DNA of 64,000 nt from Neocallimastix lanati (nom. inval.) (GCA_016946835.1 JACVTC010000036.1:62001-126000), one strand, 5' to 3'. Counted from the stretch's first letter, positions 28,401 through 39,540 are shown. Translations and numbers: made by a program. The notes: generated from the sequence alone by a model not told the origin.

Positions 28401-29186
28401 TGTCATTGTAAATCTAAAAGCAATGAAAAATGTTTAACACTTGTCAAGTCTAGGATGAATCCATTGTTCGAATATTTCATTAATGGTAAACCATTGAATT
28501 ATTTTGATGATGAACCCTATTCTATCCTTGCTATTTTATTTAAACTATTAAATAATTTTATAGATATATATCATTTTTCAGTATCTTTTAAAACAAAAAT
28601 TAATAAAACGAAACTTGAAAATAAAACTGATTCTTCCTATCCATTTTATTTTAATTTTAATAACAATAACAATAATAATAACAGTAATATTATTAATAAT
28701 AATAATACATTGAGAAGAAGAAAAAGAAGAAGAAATAATAATAGGGGGAGTGACGATAATTATAACTATGATCTTGATGATGATACAACAACAACTACTT
28801 ATAATATTGATTTCAATCGTGAGTTGTCAATATTGTCAACATCATTAACATCATTATCATTAACGCCTGTTACTCCATCATTATTAATTCAATTCATAAA
28901 ATCTTCACTTTATAATATTTTTAAATTCATTTTAAATGATTTAACCAAATATTATAAGCATACACAGAGTTCATTAGAAATGGTATTTTTATTTTTAGTA
29001 GGAAAATTAAAATTATTTTTTCTAATGATGTTTATATACTCTTTTCAGAGAAAATCCTTTTCATTGACTTTTGGAATTGATGATCTATCCATTATTAATT
29101 CTAAATTAAATGAAAAGTTTATAATTATTTTTCATCAATTCTATTCAAAATTTTTATATCTATTATTAAGAACATGTTATGTTTAA
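25410..29186 (+). CDS. Ran1/Vhs1/Sks1-type Ser/Thr protein kinase with long extension (1258 aa)
   Basis: Residues about 20-285 form a complete protein kinase domain. The Gly-loop is GYGSFAVV (29-36), the ATP-anchoring Lys is K50 in FAVKC, the catalytic loop is HRDLKPEN (141-148, D143), and the Mg-binding motif is DFG (161-163). The activation segment ends with GTLRYEPPE. The signatures DLFEAI, SDIWALGVILVNL and RNPW place it with the fungal Ran1/Pat1, Vhs1 and Sks1 kinases, which act in nutrient and cell-cycle signalling. Beyond residue 285 comes a long Ser/Asn-rich tail. It has an acidic tract (about 397-431), a His/Glu/Lys stretch (about 445-463), Lys/Glu-rich segments, a poly-Asn plus basic RRRKRRR patch (about 1081-1113) and two hydrophobic stretches near the C-terminus. 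It is a single exon. The first ATG follows an A/T-only leader. The tail is far longer than in yeast relatives, and its function is unknown. Confidence 0.9.
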   Translation: MNDFDFEIPDLIGTVLPNTNELKILSVIGYGSFAVVYKAEDIDHNLFAVKCIVKKGLNSFQLKLQYREAALLQSLENHPNIVNLYQVIDTEENLFFVLDLCECDLFEAIVHNHGFGNQYTKEVFEILIDTVQFLHERKIYHRDLKPENILITVDGDIKIADFGLACDDQWSRDYDCGTLRYEPPECVDTTSKGYSPEKSDIWALGVILVNLRFERNPWAYASSEDNIYYEFSTSNPNILQQQLGLSDEMNTILKNIFKTDPEQRWNLAQLKEAILSIDEMYDESKYNPLSSTKSNHSTPIPITPISKKDSPLSYNFSSSNSSTYNNTPGFIKHYEDHMERNDFNSSGFYDDDDEKDENNIKEFTFNDQTFVNNNQYDGHYYLLNRSSLSHFSFCSRHTEEEEEDDFIESDEEEEEEEKESKVEVEEETEENQYVYKHENKNSYKYKHDHKYDHKLEYEHEHEKDSDIEDEIENKGKRLENKKENRKGKNHNLKIFCRGLENETFYLEDDLYSPRDNRLYRSIKVGSICSRHSNSLRSNGSCQSIRSPFNPLHNENHHHHNIPSSPFNPLRNDNNTNHVINPTPLRINANIFSTEDEDEIESENSNQNQSDPHCNKILLTSLNHEVPESWEDYSFDELLSDDSSSKLEKSINNEEVLSNLKIKTNLNYQEKINHSRTNSPQLFSDKIASFYKKQLIGSSRTEVFQDKKEGGAVVEDDILIKKTTLSETENPDKVRRDSLEKEKQLENKVRQSSTSKKEKSESNETKETEEPKKIEKAKKVFPKDVESNKFENSNCMEDSKTFESMNKVTEDAKLVEGTKSNKIVDLKVNENKKLIDENSNINSKALINVTDIAMINIKTLNILSFPSEMKEDPSKLQCSYQWNGNSFFSKHFLRINFKEITLLNINFIWMSSQPKNYSFLLRYYIPQLPLYLYIFSVQLLDRIKKLTTNPNPQQYISKADKTIGKRKLEGRPFNSRNKSKSKIKKNHNPSIGPSFIIHCHCKSKSNEKCLTLVKSRMNPLFEYFINGKPLNYFDDEPYSILAILFKLLNNFIDIYHFSVSFKTKINKTKLENKTDSSYPFYFNFNNNNNNNNSNIINNNNTLRRRKRRRNNNRGSDDNYNYDLDDDTTTTTYNIDFNRELSILSTSLTSLSLTPVTPSLLIQFIKSSLYNIFKFILNDLTKYYKHTQSSLEMVFLFLVGKLKLFFLMMFIYSFQRKSFSLTFGIDDLSIINSKLNEKFIIIFHQFYSKFLYLLLRTCYV

Positions 29187-29368
29187 AAAAAAAATTTTTT
29201 TATAATATTTTAAATTATATAAATTTTTTTTTTTATTTGTTATTTTTTATTAATGTTTTTTTTTTTTAAAAAATTTTTTATTACTATTTGTGATTAGTTT
29301 TGTTAAATTTTATTTTATTTTATTTTAATAAGCAATTCTAATTTTTTTTTTTATAAAAAAAAAATAAA

Positions 29369-29404
<36 letters not shown>

Positions 29405-30271
29405 AAAAGAATATATATATAATATAAAATTAGTATAGTATAATATACAATATTTTATCTAATTGCCCATAATTAATTAAGTCCATAAAAAAAAAAAAAA
29501 AAAAAAAAAGAAGTGATTAAAAAAAAAAATAAATAAAGTAAATAAATAAAAAGTGCTATTAAAATAAAAAAAAATCAAGTAAACAAATAAAAAAGTGCCA
29601 TTTTAAAATAAATAAATAAAAAAAATAAATAAAGTAAATAAATAAAAAGTGTTATATTAAAATAAATAAATAAATAAAAGAACGTTATGCTTTAATATTT
29701 TAATTATTATTAATGTGTAAAATAATTTAACTGTATAAATTTATATTGTATTAAATTTGTAGTAATTCCCAATGATATGAACAACTTTTCCAGATCCAGT
29801 GAATGTTGATGGAAAAGGAATAGCCTATATCAGATGTATTAATTACAATTTTCTGTAATTCTAATGAAAATTAATACTTAATTCTTTTTTAAATGACTTC
29901 TAGTACGAAGGATGAAAATATGGAATATTGGAAGACTATAGAAAGTGAATCTGATGTTTTATATTGTTTTAAACTGGTTATGTAGTGTCATTGGAGTTTG
30001 TATAATTAATAATATCATGTAGTTTCTACATATCATCATTGTAATGAATCTTATTATATTTTTTACTTTTAGCATTATTTTGTATTTTGTATATATATAT
30101 TTTCTATAGTATTATTTAAACTCATGTAGCTATTGTAAAATGGAAATGTAGGTGACTGATTCACTCCAAAGTTTGTATTTAAGACTTTTTTATAGGATGG
30201 GAATTTTTTTATAGTTTTTTTCACTTCTTACATTTTATTTAACCTTTTAGAATTATTTTAAAATATATTAG
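29187..30271. other. Intergenic stretch with possible transposon debris
   Basis: The first half is homopolymers and AT-rich repeats (A-runs at about 29367-29402 and 29488-29509, then AAAT-type runs with a repeated AAAAAGTG motif at about 29550-29690). From about 29760 the sequence is more complex but stop-ridden. No motif can be named there. Because a copia tail follows at 30272, this part may be degraded element interior. Confidence 0.4.
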
Positions 30272-30383
30272 TACCGAAAATATGTTAGCTGATGTATTAA
30301 CTAAAAGTATTAACGAACTTCAAATGCCAGAATTCTCACATATAATTTTTGATAAATTGGAAAGAATAAGTTTTACAGGGGAA
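30272..30383 (+). mobile_element. Ty1/copia tail: RNase H end and polypurine tract
   Basis: One frame reads STENMLADVLTKSINELQMP. The ADxLTK motif marks the C-terminal end of copia Pol. It is followed by ACAGGGGAA (polypurine tract) and then TGTTAAAATATAATG at 30384, which looks like an LTR start. The same TGTTAAAATATA start is found on the minus strand at 55881. Confidence 0.7.
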
Positions 30384-30725
30384 TGTTAAAATATAATGAA
30401 ATTTATTTTTAAATATATTAAATTAAATTTTTTAATATGAAGTTTATAGTAATATAATTCTCGTTGTTTGTAATAAATTATTTTATAAATGTCAAATATT
30501 TTTCATTGAATTATTAGCAAGTCACAACTGGTATAAAAGAAATTTAATTTTCCAAAATTATACAATATTAAATAAAAAAATAAATAAATAACAATATAAC
30601 TTAATTAAATAAAAGTTTATATATAAATTTACAATCTAAAAATTAGTTTTAACTTATAGTATTAATGATTATATATTTTATTTTTTATTTAAATATTACA
30701 TATTATTATTTTCAATTTTATTATT
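30384..30725 (+). mobile_element. Putative copia 3' LTR remnant
   Basis: Begins TGTTAAAATATAATG after the polypurine tract and includes a TATAAAAG box-like site near 30535 (GGTATAAAAG). The end is a guess based on the 344-bp LTR at 55538-55881, because no clear CA terminus can be seen. After the first 15 or so bases the two LTRs differ substantially. Confidence 0.35.
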
Positions 30726-31001
30726 TAAAATGAATTAAATATTATTAAATTAAATAATTTAATTTATTTGATCAAAATGTTATATAATTTATTAAATTAA
30801 TAAATCATATAGTTTAAAGTCCGTATTAAGGATTTCAATCATACATATATTTAATAATTTCATTGTGTAATAAATACTATTATATTTTTAATTACGATTT
30901 CAAAATAAAAAAAAATGGTATATTATTTTAAATTTTTTTTTAATTATTTTTAATTATTTTTAATTTTTATTTATTATTATTATTATTTTTATTATATATT
31001 T

Positions 31002-32104
31002 TTAATTGTAAATTTCAAGATTAAATCCAACTCCGAAATGATCTGATAAATATCTAAAAGGTTTATTTTCAACTTTAAATTTTTCTATTCTTAATTTTTT
31101 TATTTTATAATATTGGGAAGTATCATGGAAAAATTTTTGTATTGAATCATTAGAACTAATTTGTATGTTAGATACAAGATTTTGTTCTGTTTTATTTATT
31201 GATGATAATGAATCTGTATCGGAATTGGAACTTTGAGTTAGTGTTTCAGATAGAGGATGTTGTAATATATTATCATCATTTGAATTTAAAGATATACTAT
31301 TATCACTACTTTTGTCTTTTATATGTCGTTCTTTAGGAATATATTTATCATTTAGAGCTGAGAGGGAACGTGTGGATTTTTTTTTTAATAAATGCTTTTT
31401 ATTGATAATTAATTGAGACATACTTTTAGGGATCATGTTTGATTCGGGTGCAAGTTGCTGATCAGATGAGCTTTCATTGCTTTTTTGTATTTTTCTGAAA
31501 AAGAATACATAATCTAATGATTTTTTCACATTAGGAATATCATTATTTTTATAATATGATTTTGAAAATATATTGCACAAGGTATTTGGATGACATTTCA
31601 TAAAATATTTTACTATATCATGTACTTCAAAGAAATCGTTATGATCATCATTTTCATCTGGATAACATTTAATTCTTTTAATTCTACATTTATCCAATGT
31701 CCAACCACAACCAAATTCAAAACAACCAACAGATGGATGATGAAATGATCTTTTCCCTTTTAAAACGTCTATCATTATTTTATATTCTTTAGAAGAGATA
31801 TTACTTTCCTTTTCATAAACTCTACTATTCACATTTAAATCTCCTAATAGCATAATAGGTTCAGATATATCTGTATTGACAGTTTTTTCGAGTATAAAAT
31901 TTCTAACCTCTGTTAATTGAGTAAGTCGTATACGAACAGATTTTGATTGATCAACATGTGGATAGTCGGAGTAGGATGCTTGAACATGTGTAGTAAAAAA
32001 ATGAATATATTTATTTGGTAAAACTTCAATTTTTGCATACATAACACTTTTATTAGAAAAACTAATAGAAAAGATAACCATATGATTAATACATTAAAAA
32101 ATAA

Positions 32105-32136
<32 letters not shown>

Positions 32137-32366
32137 GATTAAAAAAAAAAAATAATAATAATTAATAAATATAATATAATATTTAGGAGTAGTAATTATA
32201 TATATATTTATATATAACTATAAAATTAAATCATACTAATCCCCATGGATTCCTCTTATTAGTCTTTCATATATTAATTTTAAATATGAAATAGATAAAA
32301 GAAGTACAGATATATATATATATTTGATAAGAAAATAATATTTATGTGTTAAAATCTATAATTTTA

Positions 32367-32421
<55 letters not shown>

Positions 32422-32937
32422 TATCAATTTATTTTATTTTATTTAATTTTATTTTTTATTTTTAAATTATATGAATTATTATATATAAATTAATGTTATA
32501 ATCAATATTATAATTTTTGTATATTTATTTACTGGTGAATATCATGTTCAACAATAGGATATCGTGATAGAATTAATAAACCACCATCAGATTTTAAATC
32601 AAACAACGTATTTTTTCGACCTTTCCAATAATAACATAAACCATATTCTTTTGCTACTTCAATGACATGTTCAACTCGATCTGATAGATATGAAAACATT
32701 TCTTGAAATGCAATAATATCATAATCATTAAATACATTTTCTCCTATTAATTTAATTCGTTCATCTCGATAATCCCTATCTAAAGTTGAAACAAATGGAG
32801 GCCTTATGAATGCATTGTATGTAAGTATTCTGATATCTAAATATGAAATAATAATAATAAGATGAATATTAAAATATATATATAAATTATTTTTACATTA
32901 GTATTAATGTATATATTTAATTTTCTAGCTCCTATCC

Positions 32938-32979
<42 letters not shown>

Positions 32980-33267
32980 ATAATATATATTTATATTTTA
33001 TTTAGTTATATATAAACTACAATACATATTCTATATAATTTAGTAATTAATTATTATACCCTCTTAAGTAATATCAAAATTTTATTTATTTCATTTTTTG
33101 TTTATATTTTTATTTTATTTTATTTTCATTAATATATATATATATATATATATTTTTTTTTTTTAAATTTTATTATTTTATTATTAAAAAATTAACAATC
33201 ATGCAATTTTTTTTATATTACATTTAATATTGTCATCATTATTAACGGTATTATTATCGCTACTCAT
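31002..33267 (-). CDS. Sphingomyelinase-type phosphodiesterase (EEP superfamily), 3 exons, 469 aa
   Basis: Joined exons on the minus strand are 33267-33222, 32836-32533 and 32061-31002. Introns (32837-33221 and 32062-32532) start GT and end AG, and the phases match exactly. The apparent ATG at 32081 lies inside intron 2 and is not the start; the true start is MSSDNNTV in exon 1. The protein has the endonuclease/exonuclease/phosphatase fold of neutral or bacterial-type sphingomyelinases, which hydrolyse sphingomyelin-like phosphodiesters to ceramide. Motifs are IRILTYNAFIRPPF (N23), AFQEMF (metal-binding E61), THVQASY (H142), LLGDLNVN (D191, N193), LDYVFFF and SDHFGV (D457, H458). A Ser/Lys-rich insertion of about 130 residues separates the last two motifs. 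No signal peptide is seen, so it is probably intracellular. Exact substrate is uncertain. Confidence 0.85.
32367..32422. repeat. (TTA)n microsatellite inside intron 2 of the phosphodiesterase gene
   Basis: About 18 TTA units within the 471-bp intron. Confidence 0.9.
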
Positions 33268-34376
33268 ATAATACTTCTGACTATTTAAAAAAAAATATAA
33301 TAATATTTCAAATTATTTAATTAAATAATAAAAGTTCATTTTTATTAATTATTATTAGACTTATTGATTCATATCTTATTATATATACATATATAATTAT
33401 TAATATTTAGCTTTCTTTACATAAATATGTAATTGTTCCTTATAAAAAAAATAAAATAAATAAATAAAATATCACTTTTTGACATTTTTAATAAATAATA
33501 AGTTTATCTTTATTATTTCTATTTTAGTTTTTTAGGTTTATTATATATATATATATTAATAATTATGATAATCATATATATAAAAAAGTATATACATATA
33601 TATATTATTTTTTTTTTTTTTATTTTTTTTTAATGTTTATTTTTATATAAAATATAAAGAAATATATATATATAATTATATATATAATTTTCATTGTAGA
33701 TTATATGAAAATTTTAGAAATTTTAAAATTATTAGAGAAAAGTTTATTCTTTCTATAAAAATATAAAATATAGAATATATATATATTATTAGGAAAATAA
33801 AAAAAAGAAAGAAAAATTTTTTCCACGTTTTTTTTTGAACTTTAATTTTTTTTTTTTTTATTTTTTTGATTTTGATTTTAATAGATTTAACTAATTATAA
33901 TTTAAATATTATATGAATAAATAAAAATAAAAAAAAAAAAAAAAAAGGATATATATGTATATGTATTAAAATAAAGATATATATTTGTGATTGAAATGGA
34001 TAAAAGAGTATAATATTTATTTTAATATATACAGAATATAAATTCAAAATTTTATATTTTATCTACTCATTATTTATATTTATTATTTATTATTTATTAT
34101 TTATTATTTATTAATAATATTATTAATCTATAAGAAATATGAAAATTCTATAATTAAATGTAAATGATATTATTAAAAATAAAAAATATACATTTATAAT
34201 ATTAAATAGTACTTTGCATCAATTAAAAGGTACATTGATTATAATAAAATTACATATTTATTAACATTCAAATAATAAATAACTTTTTACCAAATGTTAA
34301 GAAGTAATTTTATGTATAATTAATGAATATTAAATATTAGTTTTTAATTATAAAATAATAATATAAATATATATAT

Positions 34377-34640
34377 AAATAATAAATAATAAATAATAAA
34401 TAATAAATAATAAATAATAAATAATAAATAATAAATAATAAATAATAAATAATAAATAATAAATAATAAATAATAAATAATAAATAATAAATAATAAATA
34501 ATAAATAATAAATAATAAATAATAAATAATAAATAATAAATAAATAAATATAAATAATAAATAAATAAATATAAATAATAAATAAATAAATATAAATAAT
34601 GAATAATAAATAATACATTATAAATAATAAATAAATAATT
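34377..34640. repeat. (TAAATAA)n heptanucleotide satellite
   Basis: About 24 uninterrupted 7-bp units followed by a degenerate part with AAATAAATAT blocks. Same unit as at 18.4 and 55.1 kb. Confidence 0.9.
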
Positions 34641-35101
34641 AATAGCAAGATAATCATAAAACATTAACATATTATATAGTATATTAATTTTAATCATATT
34701 TATTTGTTTGTTTACTTATTTACTAGACATAATTTATTATCCATTTATTATTTTATTTAATTATTTAACTATTTGTTCTTTTACTATGTATTATTAAAAG
34801 TCCATTTTTATTTATTATTAATTTATTTATTTATTTATTTATTTGTTCATTTATTATTTAACATTAATCTTTTTGTTGCTCTATTATTTTTAATTCCATA
34901 TAGAGTCTAATGCAAGTTGTTATTTTTATATTATGTCCATGTCAACATTTTTTATACATATATATGTTTATATTTGAATTTTTAATTATTACATGTTTTT
35001 TTTAAATTTATTTTTTTATATTATTTTTATATTATATTATTTTTATATAATATCTATTTAATCTTTAATTAAAAAATTCTGTATAAATTTCATTTTTCGA
35101 T

Positions 35102-35103
<2 letters not shown>

Positions 35104-35166
<63 letters not shown>
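35104..35166. repeat. (AAAT)n microsatellite
   Basis: About 15 AAAT units upstream of the pyrophosphatase gene. Confidence 0.85.
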
Positions 35167-35521
35167 AGAAATTGAAAAATTTAGATCTATTAATATATAT
35201 AACATTTAAATGATATAAATTTTTTTTATATAGAATTAATATAATAAACCAGATAAATTAAAATTATTATATTCAGATTAATGTATTTATAATATCATTG
35301 AGATATAATAAAATAAAATGGTGTATATACATTAAAATTTTTAAAAAAATTTCACCAATAAAAAGCATGGAATGGAAAAAAACAAAAAAAAAAATTTATT
35401 ATTAAAGATTAAAAAAATTTGTAACATGAAGTTTTCTTCTCTACACACACACAAAAAAAAAAAAAAAATAAAATAAAAATAAAAATTATCATTAAATTAT
35501 TATTTTAAAAAAATAAGCAAA

Positions 35522-36197
35522 ATGACTTATTCTACTCGTTACGTTAATCCAAGATTCACCTTAGAACACAGAGTCTTCATTGGTAAATAGGATATTTAAA
35601 ATATCAATGTATATAAATAAAAAGAAGTTTTTTATATAATTATATTAATATAAAAAATTTTTTTAAAGAAAAAAAGTCAAAATAAAAAAATAAATTTTTC
35701 AAATAATAATATTATTTTATAATATAAAATAAAATTAAATAGAAAAGGATGGTAAGGTTGTTTCACCTTTCCATGATATTCCACTTTACGTTAACGAAGA
35801 CAAGACTGTCTTAAATATGGTTGTTGAAATTCCAAGATGGACTAACGCTAAGGCTGAAGTAAATATTCTTTAAAATATTTTATTGTTTTACATATTAAAT
35901 ATTATTATATTTGGAAATCAAAAATTTTAATCCAATTGAAAAAAAAATTAATTATATGTATATATTTTTTTATTAAATAAATATTAATAAATATATTTTT
36001 CTTTTTTTTTTTTTTAAAAAAAAAAAAAATTGAAATAAATTTTAAATAATAGATTAGTAAGGAAGATTATTTCAACCCAATCAAACAAGATACTAAGAAG
36101 GGTAAACTTAGATTCGTCAGAAACTGTTTCCCACATCACGGTTACATCTGGAACTATGGTGCTTTTCCACAAGTAAGTCTTTAATATATATTCCTAG

Positions 36198-36234
<37 letters not shown>

Positions 36235-37427
36235 TTAATATATAAAAAATTTTAAAAAATATATTAAATTGAATTTTATTAAATTAAATATATATTAAAT
36301 TATTTTTTAAATTATTATTATTATTTTTTATTTTATTTTATTTTATTTTATTTTATTTTATTATTTTTTTTTTTTTAAAAAAAGACCTGGGAAGACCCAA
36401 CCCAACAACACCCAGATACTAAGGCTAGAGGTGACAATGATCCATTAGATGTTATTGAAATTGGTGAAAGAGTTGCCAAGTGTGGTGAAGTTAAGCAAGT
36501 TAAAGTCCTTGGTATTATGGCTTTATTAGATGAAGGTGAAACTGATTGGAAGGTCGTTGTTATTGATATTAATGACCCACTCGCTCCAAAGTTAAATGGT
36601 AAATTTTATAATTAAAAAAAAAATAAATAAATAAAAAAAAGGAAAATATTATGAAATTTCTAATATAAAATTTTTTAATTGAAAATAAAAAGATATTGAA
36701 GATGTTGAAAAGCACCTTCCAGGTCTTCTTAAGGCTACTAACGAATGGTTCCGTATTTATAAGATTCCAGACGGTAAGCCAGAAAATGAATTCGCTTTCA
36801 ACGGTGAAGCTAAGAACAAGGCTTACGCTAACGAAGTTATTGCTGAAACCCACGAAGCCTGGAAGAGATTAATCACCAAGGCTATTCCATCTAAGGGTGA
36901 CAGTTACGATATTTGTGTGTAAGTATAAATATTATGCAATGAAATGCATTTTTTAAATTTTATTATAAAATTATAAACTATATGTATAAATTAAATTATT
37001 AATTTGTAAATAAATTTTTTTTTTAATGAAATCATAATTAAATTTATTAGCGCTAATGTTGCTGTTGAAGACAGTCCATACAAGGTTTCTGCTTCTGAAG
37101 AAAAGTATGCTGCTATCCCAGCTGTAAGTGTATTATGTTAAAGAAATTCGGAAGAATTATTATTGTTATTATAATTATTATTATTATTATAAGAGAAAAA
37201 GATTAATAATTAATTAAATTTATCAAATAATAATAGGCTACTCCATACTCTGAAGCTCCAATTGACCCATCTGGTAAATATAAAAAATTTTTTAATGAAT
37301 GTTTTTTTTTTTTTTTTAAAAAAAAAAAGGAAAACAAAAATAAGAAATTAATAAATTATATATATATATATATTTAATTAATAATATAGTTGACAAATGG
37401 TTTTTCCTTTCTGGTAATCCAAACTAA
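35522..37427 (+). CDS. IPP1: Soluble inorganic pyrophosphatase (family I), 8 exons, 294 aa
   Basis: Exons are 35522-35582, 35743-35858, 36053-36172, 36385-36598, 36693-36918, 37051-37123, 37237-37273 and 37390-37427. All introns have GT...AG ends, all phases agree, and the joined length is 885 nt. The protein starts [20 protein letters not shown] and ends [10 protein letters not shown]. It carries [26 protein letters not shown] and the metal-binding signature [10 protein letters not shown] (D116, D118, D121). The enzyme hydrolyses diphosphate to phosphate in the cytosol and drives biosynthetic reactions forward. Length and C-terminus match fungal enzymes. The start context is AAGCAAAATG. Coding DNA is strikingly more G/C-rich than the introns, as expected for a highly expressed gene. 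Confidence 0.97.
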
Positions 37428-37452
37428 ATTATTAAGAAAAACAATATTTAAT

Positions 37453-37485
<33 letters not shown>

Positions 37486-37795
37486 ATAATATATTCCTAT
37501 ATTATCTTAATTACAACGATATGATGATAGAAAATAAATTCTAATATGAAATACATAATAAAGGAATAATATTAAATATTAACTAAAATAAAAATTGTGA
37601 AATATTAAAAAAATAAGCAAAAACAATGTAGAAAAAAAAAAAAAAAAAAAAATTGCAAATATATTATAATAAAAATAAAAATAAAATAAAATAAAATTAT
37701 GTAGTTTAAATATTACAATTAATATAAGCTTGATATGTTCTATTATTTAATTTTTGTGTAAAATTAAAAAATACTTAATAAAAATATTAAGTATG
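37428..37795. other. 3' flank of the pyrophosphatase gene
   Basis: AT-only with A-runs at about 37458-37484 and 37631-37651. No gene seen. The composition changes abruptly at about 37795, where the foreign-looking island begins. Confidence 0.5.
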
Positions 37796-37856
37796 TACAT
37801 CCAAGAAGCAAGAAAGGTTATAGCAAGGTTATAATGTTAGCGTAAATAGTGAGCAG

Positions 37857-38069
37857 ATGTGTGATTTGGAAAGAAAAATTACGTGTGGAAGTCATGTTCC
37901 AGGCAAGTTAAATAAGGAAAGTTTAAAATTTAGAAAGGAATTGGCCCGGTTAGCTCTAGAGAAAATGGATTTCAATAAATGTGGTGCTACGGAAAAAGTT
38001 GCGCTTTTTGTTTCGCATTGTAAAGCACCTCTTGTTTTAGTGCAGAGCTTTGGAATAAATGCACAATAG
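37857..38069 (+). CDS. Unrecognised 70-codon open frame in a higher-GC island
   Basis: The frame encodes MCDLERKITCGSHVPGKLNK through to LVQSFGINAQ. Composition is mixed rather than homopolymeric, unlike spurious frames elsewhere. An antisense frame (37892-38149) is also open and looks equally protein-like, so strand and reality are uncertain. No family is recognised. It lies about 350 bp upstream of the metallo-beta-lactamase-fold pseudogene in the same island and may be another decaying fragment. Confidence 0.25.
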   Translation: MCDLERKITCGSHVPGKLNKESLKFRKELARLALEKMDFNKCGATEKVALFVSHCKAPLVLVQSFGINAQ

Positions 38070-38242
38070 GAGAGAAGCTGTTTAGCTAAGCGATATATTT
38101 CCATGAGTTTATTATTAGCATTAGATTTGCCTTCGCTAAAGATAGTCATTTTAATTTTGTATCAGGGCATATTTGGAGATATATGTATTCGAAAAGACTA
38201 ATAACTAATAGGATTTCGGAGTGAGGTTTATAACGTCTTCTC

Positions 38243-38273
<31 letters not shown>

Positions 38274-38417
38274 GTTTGCTTTGTTTTGTTTTTTTGTTTT
38301 TTTGTTTTTGTGATGTGCGGATAGCTGATCGACTGTTTTGATGTAGTTTGTATGCGATCTGATACAGCGATTAGCAGGTTGAGGTCTGACATTATAACAA
38401 TTAGTCAGTACTTTTGA

Positions 38418-38990
38418 AGGTTTCTTGCTTTAGATCTGGCGTCTCCGGGACCATCTCCTTGGAAAGAATTAGAAGATAGTAAAGTACTTTGTATGTTTGC
38501 CTTCAATGTTGGTCAAGCGAATTTTGTAGTTATGCGTAAAGGAAAGGAGATTGTCATAGTTGAAACAGGAACTGGCTGGGGAGAAGAAGCAGAATACCTT
38601 CTTGAACCAATACGGAGTGTTTTGCAAGATACGATCCTATGGGTGTATTTATCACTCAACCACACAGCGACCACTCTAATCTATTTTTATAGTGACATTT
38701 ATGTTTGACTGATTTTTCTGGAGTAGACCCGAAAAGCTAAAGAGTTTGTTAGCAAAATTCCTCATCCCAATAATATTTTGCTAGATATATCATAAACTTT
38801 CTTGTTCCCATCTGGAGTCCATTTCTGCTGGCGATAATCTCTATTATGGTCTTTCAAGAGGAAACTATGGTCAATTAATAGCGAAATAACGGTTTTTCGA
38901 TTGAAGTTCTTGCAGATTTCCTTCTGAAACACAGAGGGAGACACGAAAAAAGTCATCCCATTTTCATTGGTCTATTTATACCTAACCATG
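38418..38990 (+). pseudogene. Frameshifted metallo-beta-lactamase-fold hydrolase (ComEC/Rec2 C-terminal type)
   Basis: An open piece (38418-38708) reads SPGPSPWKELEDSKVLCMFA, then FNVGQANFVVMRKGKEIVIV and ETGTGWGEEAEYL. The VGQANF...VETG pattern is the start of a ComEC-type metallo-beta-lactamase domain. The expected metal-binding motif follows in another frame: GVFITQPHSDHSN at about 38642-38680, after a frameshift near 38640. Later pieces (DFSGVDP, KLKSLLAKF, SISAGDNLYYGLSRGNYG) are spread over several frames down to about 38990. At least three frame changes mean it is not expressed as an intact enzyme. The similarity is to bacterial proteins, and the base composition is unlike the neighbouring fungal DNA, so transfer from a bacterium followed by decay is my inference. 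Confidence 0.6.
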
Positions 38991-39540
38991 TTGAGAGTTT
39001 TCTGAAATATTTTTTTTTATAATAAGAAACTAAAAATAAAAATAAAATAAAATAAAAAAAAAAAAAAATTAATAATAAAATTTAAAGTTAACATTAAATT
39101 GATCTATAATTTATATTTAATAATATTTAATTATTAAATATTTAAATTATAATGATATAAAATGAATAATTAAAAAAAAATAATAATAATATTAATTTTT
39201 TTTTCATTATATTTCATTAAAAAAAAAATAAAAAAATAAAATAAATAAAATAATAAAATAAACAAAATGAAAATAATAAATATTAAATTCAAAAAAAAGA
39301 ATATATATTTCAACATAATACATAAATAATATATTATAATATATTGTGCATATATTAAATGAGTGTATGATTGATTATATATATTAAATAGGCCAATCAT
39401 TAATAAAAATCATTTTATATTTATGTGTATTATATGAAAATTTTTAAAAATATAAATTTACAATTTTTAAAATTTTGCTTAATTTATTTTAATATATGAT
39501 ACAATTGATTACTAATTAAATCAATTTATTTAAATTTATA

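Larger units (their letters stand above)
33268..35521. other. Divergent intergenic region between phosphodiesterase and pyrophosphatase genes
   Basis: The two genes are transcribed away from each other, so both promoters must lie here. The sequence is A/T homopolymer-rich with a heptamer satellite (34377-34640) and an AAAT run (about 35104-35166). A short CA-rich stretch (ACACACACAC at about 35442-35452) lies about 70 bp upstream of the pyrophosphatase start codon. No conserved promoter motif can be named. Confidence 0.5.

Noticed and set aside
32062-32081. ATG at 32081 as start of the phosphodiesterase
   Set aside because: Lies inside an intron. An upstream exon with the missing catalytic motifs joins in phase at the AG acceptor.
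34337-34697. Hydrophobic minus-strand frames
   Set aside because: Same heptamer satellite artefact.
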